Positions 61,367 through 64,000 of a stretch of 64,000 nt of DNA are shown here, in pieces; position 1 is the first letter of the stretch, and every line of letters begins with the position of its first letter. This stretch comes from Clostridium sp. NkU-1 (lineage in GTDB: Bacteria; Bacillota_A; Clostridia; Lachnospirales; Lachnospiraceae). The notes below the pieces were generated by a model, which ran no database searches, was not told the origin of the DNA, and saw nothing but the letters and a program-made list of their open reading frames with translations. Where the stretch lies: contig BBDR01000008.1 in assembly GCA_001312405.1 (NCBI GenBank), positions 1 through 64,000 of the forward strand, read 5' to 3'. The position numbers were made by a program, and so were the translations under genes.

Positions 61367-61370
61367 CCCC

Positions 61371-63233
61371 ATGAAAATAATTGATATCTATATCAATGGC
61401 TTTGGGAAATTCCATGGCAGAAACCTTACATTCCGGGATGGATTAAATATCGTTTATGGCAAGAATGAGGCTGGAAAATCCACCATTCATACATTCATCC
61501 GGGGAATGCTTTTCGGCATTGAGCGTCAGAGAGGCCGTGCATCCCGTAATGATCTTTATACAAAATTCGAGCCCTGGGAAAACAGCGGTACTTATGAAGG
61601 GCAGATCCGGTTGGAGCATAAGGAACACATTTACCGGATCGAGCGTACCTTCCAAAAGAACAAAAAAGAGTTTAAAATCGTTGATGAAACCGCCGGACGT
61701 GAGGTAGAACCGACTAAGGCATTTTTAGATGACTTATTATGTGGTTTAAGTGAAGCCGCTTACATTAACACCGTCAGTATCGGCCAGCTAAAAAGCGCTA
61801 CCGATGAAGGCATGGTTTCTGAACTTAAAAATTACATAGCCAACTTAAACACAACAGGAAACTTAGCGCTTAACATAACAAGAGCTGCTGCCTTTTTAAA
61901 ATCACAGAAAAAGGAGCTGGAATCCCAGATGGTTCCGGAAGCGGCCCGGACCTACACCTCTCTATTAAGCGAAATCCGCAACACGGAAAAAGAAATCTCA
62001 TCTCCGGAATATGAAAACCAGATACAGGAATATCATAAGCTCCGTTCCCATATCAAGATTTCCATTGAGGAACAGCAGAAGGAAAAGGAAGAACTCCTTC
62101 AAAAGGCTGCAAGAGGCCGGCAGGTATTAAACAGCAACCAGTTTTCCGACCAGGCCTCCATTAATGCCTGTCAGGCAAAGGCTCAGGAAAATTATGAAGA
62201 ATACATGGAAGCCATGGCGGCCAGCAATAAAAAGCCGAGAAAGATCTTCTCCGTCCTTTCCCTGATCATTGCCACCATGCTTTTATGCGGCACAGGAGTG
62301 CTTTATTATCTGGGGGAAGCAAATTATTTCACCGCTTACTATGGGCTTGATCTCATTCTTTTGCTTGGCATTTTTATCGTGACAGCCACTATTTTCTACC
62401 TGATCGGTCTGATCCTGTTCTTACGGCTGAGGCACAGCCAGAAGGACATGGAAATGAGCGCCAAGATCCTGCAGGAGATCCTTTCCAGACATTTGGGAAA
62501 TACGGAAATTTCCCCAGAAGCGATCAAGGCATTCCAGACGAGAATGGCAGAATTTACCCGCTTATGCTCTGCTGTATCCAAATCCGAGGCTGTCATCGCA
62601 CAGAAAGCAAAAGAAATTGAAGAGCTTTCAAAGAAACAGGAAAACTGCGGGGAATCCATTGAAAAGCAGCAGAAAAGCCAGTGGGAGCTGGAACGAAAGC
62701 TGGAGCATTTATCAAACTGCAAGACCCAGGCAGAAGGGCTTAAGCATATCCTGACAGAGAATGACCGGATCCGGGAAGAAATATCCGCCATTGACCTGGC
62801 ACTGGAAACTATGACAAGCCTCTCTTCCTCTATCCGGGACTCCTTTGGCCTGTATTTAAATAAAACGGCTTCCGACCTCATCGCCGGGATCACAGGTGGA
62901 ATCTATACCAGCATGAGCGTGGACGAGAACTTAAACGTGTTTTTGAATACAAGAACCAAACTGGTTCCCTTAGAACAGGTCAGCAGCGGCACCATGGACC
63001 AGGTCTACTTAGCCCTTCGCCTGGCAGCCGCTACCTTGATCCAGGAGGGCATGGAACGGATGCCATTCATATTTGACGACAGCTTTGTGCTGTATGATGA
63101 TGACAGGCTCCGGACCGCCTTAAAGTGGCTGGTGAACACTTACTCCGACCAGGTCATTATCTTCACCTGCCATCAGCGGGAGGCGCAGATGCTGACCGCA
63201 AACCTGATCCCTTATCATCTGGTGGAAATTTAA
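61371..63233 (+). CDS. SbcC/YhaN-like ATPase with central membrane segments
   Basis: 620 residues, intact. Walker A is GKNEAGKST at about 33 and the ABC signature region is VSSGTMDQVYLALRLA at about 545, with Walker B FIFDDSFVLYDDD. Coiled coils at roughly 175-290 and 370-490 flank two apolar helices (about 297-318 and 322-350: FSVLSLIIATMLLCGTG and LLLGIFIVTATIFYLIGLIL), where Rad50/SbcC carries a zinc hook. No CxxC hook is seen. The arrangement is that of YhaN-type proteins and predicts a membrane-tethered DNA-end processing complex; this topology is inference. AAGGAGC precedes the ATG. Confidence 0.85.
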   Translation: MKIIDIYINGFGKFHGRNLTFRDGLNIVYGKNEAGKSTIHTFIRGMLFGIERQRGRASRNDLYTKFEPWENSGTYEGQIRLEHKEHIYRIERTFQKNKKEFKIVDETAGREVEPTKAFLDDLLCGLSEAAYINTVSIGQLKSATDEGMVSELKNYIANLNTTGNLALNITRAAAFLKSQKKELESQMVPEAARTYTSLLSEIRNTEKEISSPEYENQIQEYHKLRSHIKISIEEQQKEKEELLQKAARGRQVLNSNQFSDQASINACQAKAQENYEEYMEAMAASNKKPRKIFSVLSLIIATMLLCGTGVLYYLGEANYFTAYYGLDLILLLGIFIVTATIFYLIGLILFLRLRHSQKDMEMSAKILQEILSRHLGNTEISPEAIKAFQTRMAEFTRLCSAVSKSEAVIAQKAKEIEELSKKQENCGESIEKQQKSQWELERKLEHLSNCKTQAEGLKHILTENDRIREEISAIDLALETMTSLSSSIRDSFGLYLNKTASDLIAGITGGIYTSMSVDENLNVFLNTRTKLVPLEQVSSGTMDQVYLALRLAAATLIQEGMERMPFIFDDSFVLYDDDRLRTALKWLVNTYSDQVIIFTCHQREAQMLTANLIPYHLVEI

Positions 63234-63253
63234 TTATAACATAATGTTCCAAT

Positions 63254-63297
63254 AAAAAGACTGTCATGCCGGTTATCCGGCTCATGACAGTCTTTTT
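63254..63297. terminator. Bidirectional terminator between yhaN-like and brnQ
   Basis: AAAAAGACTGTCATG pairs with CATGACAGTCTTTTT, giving T tails on both strands. The brnQ stop codon TGA lies inside the right arm. Confidence 0.9.
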
Positions 63298-64000
63298 CCT
63301 ATCAGCCTATATCTCTTCCTATTGCCGGCAATACCCGCTAAAACCCCGGCTAAAAGCCCTGCAATGGCCGGTCCGATCCAGCCAAGCCCTATATCATAAA
63401 GGGGAAGCCTGGAGAGCCCGGTATTTAAAAAGCCAAGGCCCGCCTGTTCCAGAGACAAAAGCACACTGGCGATTCCAGTGAGTCCAATGGAACATACATA
63501 TACGGCCCTCCACTTCTTTCCATCCGGGAAACCAAAGGACAGCAGAATAAGGACAATGGATACAGGGTAAATCGCATTCAGCACCGGAACTGAGACTTCC
63601 AAAATCCTGTTAAGGCCGATATTGGAGATCACCAGGCTCACCAGTGCGAAAAGAAGCGCCCAGGCGCGATATCCCACCTTGGTATAATGGTGCAGAAATA
63701 CCTGCTGCAGCAGCTGATAAGGCCGATACAGGTGTTTAAACAGGCAATAAAGAAAATGACGGCCAGCATCACAAGCCCTACATTTCCATACAAAAAACGT
63801 ACCGCCTGATTTAAAGTCTGGGCGCCGTTTTCCCCTATCCCCAGTGCACCGCCTGTAACGGCTCCTACATGGGCCAGAGCACTGTATACAAGAAGAAGGA
63901 CACCTCCTGCGATAAAACCAGCCTGAATGGTCTCCCTGACCACAGAGGCCTCCTGTTTGATTCCCATTGCCCGAACATTCAAAGAGATAATAATTCCAAA
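63282..64000 (-). CDS. brnQ: Branched-chain amino acid carrier BrnQ, C-terminal part (frameshifted, truncated by window edge)
   Basis: About 240 residues of a Na+/branched-chain amino acid symporter; the N-terminal half lies beyond the right edge. Six or so membrane segments are visible, with FIAGGVLLLVYSALAHVGAVTG, LNTCIGLISCCSRYF and ISNIGLNRILEVSVPVLNAIYP as family-like motifs. One base missing near 63693 (CCC read as CC) restores Pro-Lys-Val-Gly-Tyr. The frame is open to position 64000, so no start codon is in view. Confidence 0.88.
   Translation of the reverse strand, partial: WNYYLFECSGNGNQTGGLCGQGDHSGWFYRRRCPSSCIQCSGPCRSRYRRCTGDRGKRRPDFKSGGTFFVWKCRACDAGRHFLYCLFKHLYRPYQLLQQVFLHHYTKVGYRAWALLFALVSLVISNIGLNRILEVSVPVLNAIYPVSIVLILLSFGFPDGKKWRAVYVCSIGLTGIASVLLSLEQAGLGFLNTGLSRLPLYDIGLGWIGPAIAGLLAGVLAGIAGNRKRYRLIGKRLS

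Overview
The window looks like chromosome from an anaerobic, spore-forming, low-to-middle GC Firmicute, most likely Lachnospiraceae (Lacrimispora/Clostridium-like). Pointers are a large Bacillus/Clostridium-type SRP RNA, a T-box ahead of metG, the sporulation genes spmB and spoVG, a GlgC/GlgD pair, ddh, an oxygen-sensitive radical SAM activase, and a Tad-type pilus locus with a Flp1-like pilin. The species assignment is inference from gene content.

Layout. 1-8.3 kb: minus-strand replication/repair block pfkA, dnaX, ybaB, recR, a TPR protein, a Cof-type HAD phosphatase and a CvpA-like protein, read toward tandem promoters at the left edge. 8.4-14.4 kb: SRP RNA, tadA, a NrdG-like activase, a DUF6128-type protein, nagB, hemerythrin, a HIT protein and a UPF0340 protein. 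14.5-20 kb: an orphan peptide-binding lipoprotein, oleate hydratase, a TetR regulator and rsmA. 20-22.4 kb: phage-derived scraps (XkdX-like, holin) and a DUF6143-like gene. 22.5-34.2 kb: tatD, traX, metG with its T-box, a DUF885 lipoprotein, a GerMN lipoprotein, a MarR regulator, spmB, an ArsC-like protein, murG, an ECF sigma factor, a HIT protein and a rhomboid protease. 34.4-38.6 kb: a compact zinc-uptake operon (Fur/Zur regulator, small Cys-containing membrane protein, binding protein, ATPase, permease, accessory lipoprotein). 38.7-49 kb: a complete minus-strand Tad pilus operon. 49.2-58.6 kb: ArsR, glycogen/alpha-glucan genes (GH13, glgB, glgD, glgC), an APH-like kinase, ddh and spoVG. 58.7-64 kb: asnS, an SbcD-like nuclease with a membrane-spanning SbcC/YhaN-like ATPase, and the 3' part of a BrnQ carrier.

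Two things stand out. First, about 80 bp of two-hairpin sequence carrying a ribosome-binding site occurs four times (near 1.1, 4.4, 5.1 and 48.3 kb), each time wedged between two minus-strand genes. Second, more than half of the genes, many of them essential, are broken by single-base indels: one extra base in A/T runs (usually 7 where 6 restores the frame) and one missing base mostly in short G/C runs. This looks like a sequencing or consensus artefact, not gene decay. Coordinates for such genes are given for the restored full-length gene. I saw no tRNA, rRNA, CRISPR array or intact insertion sequence.
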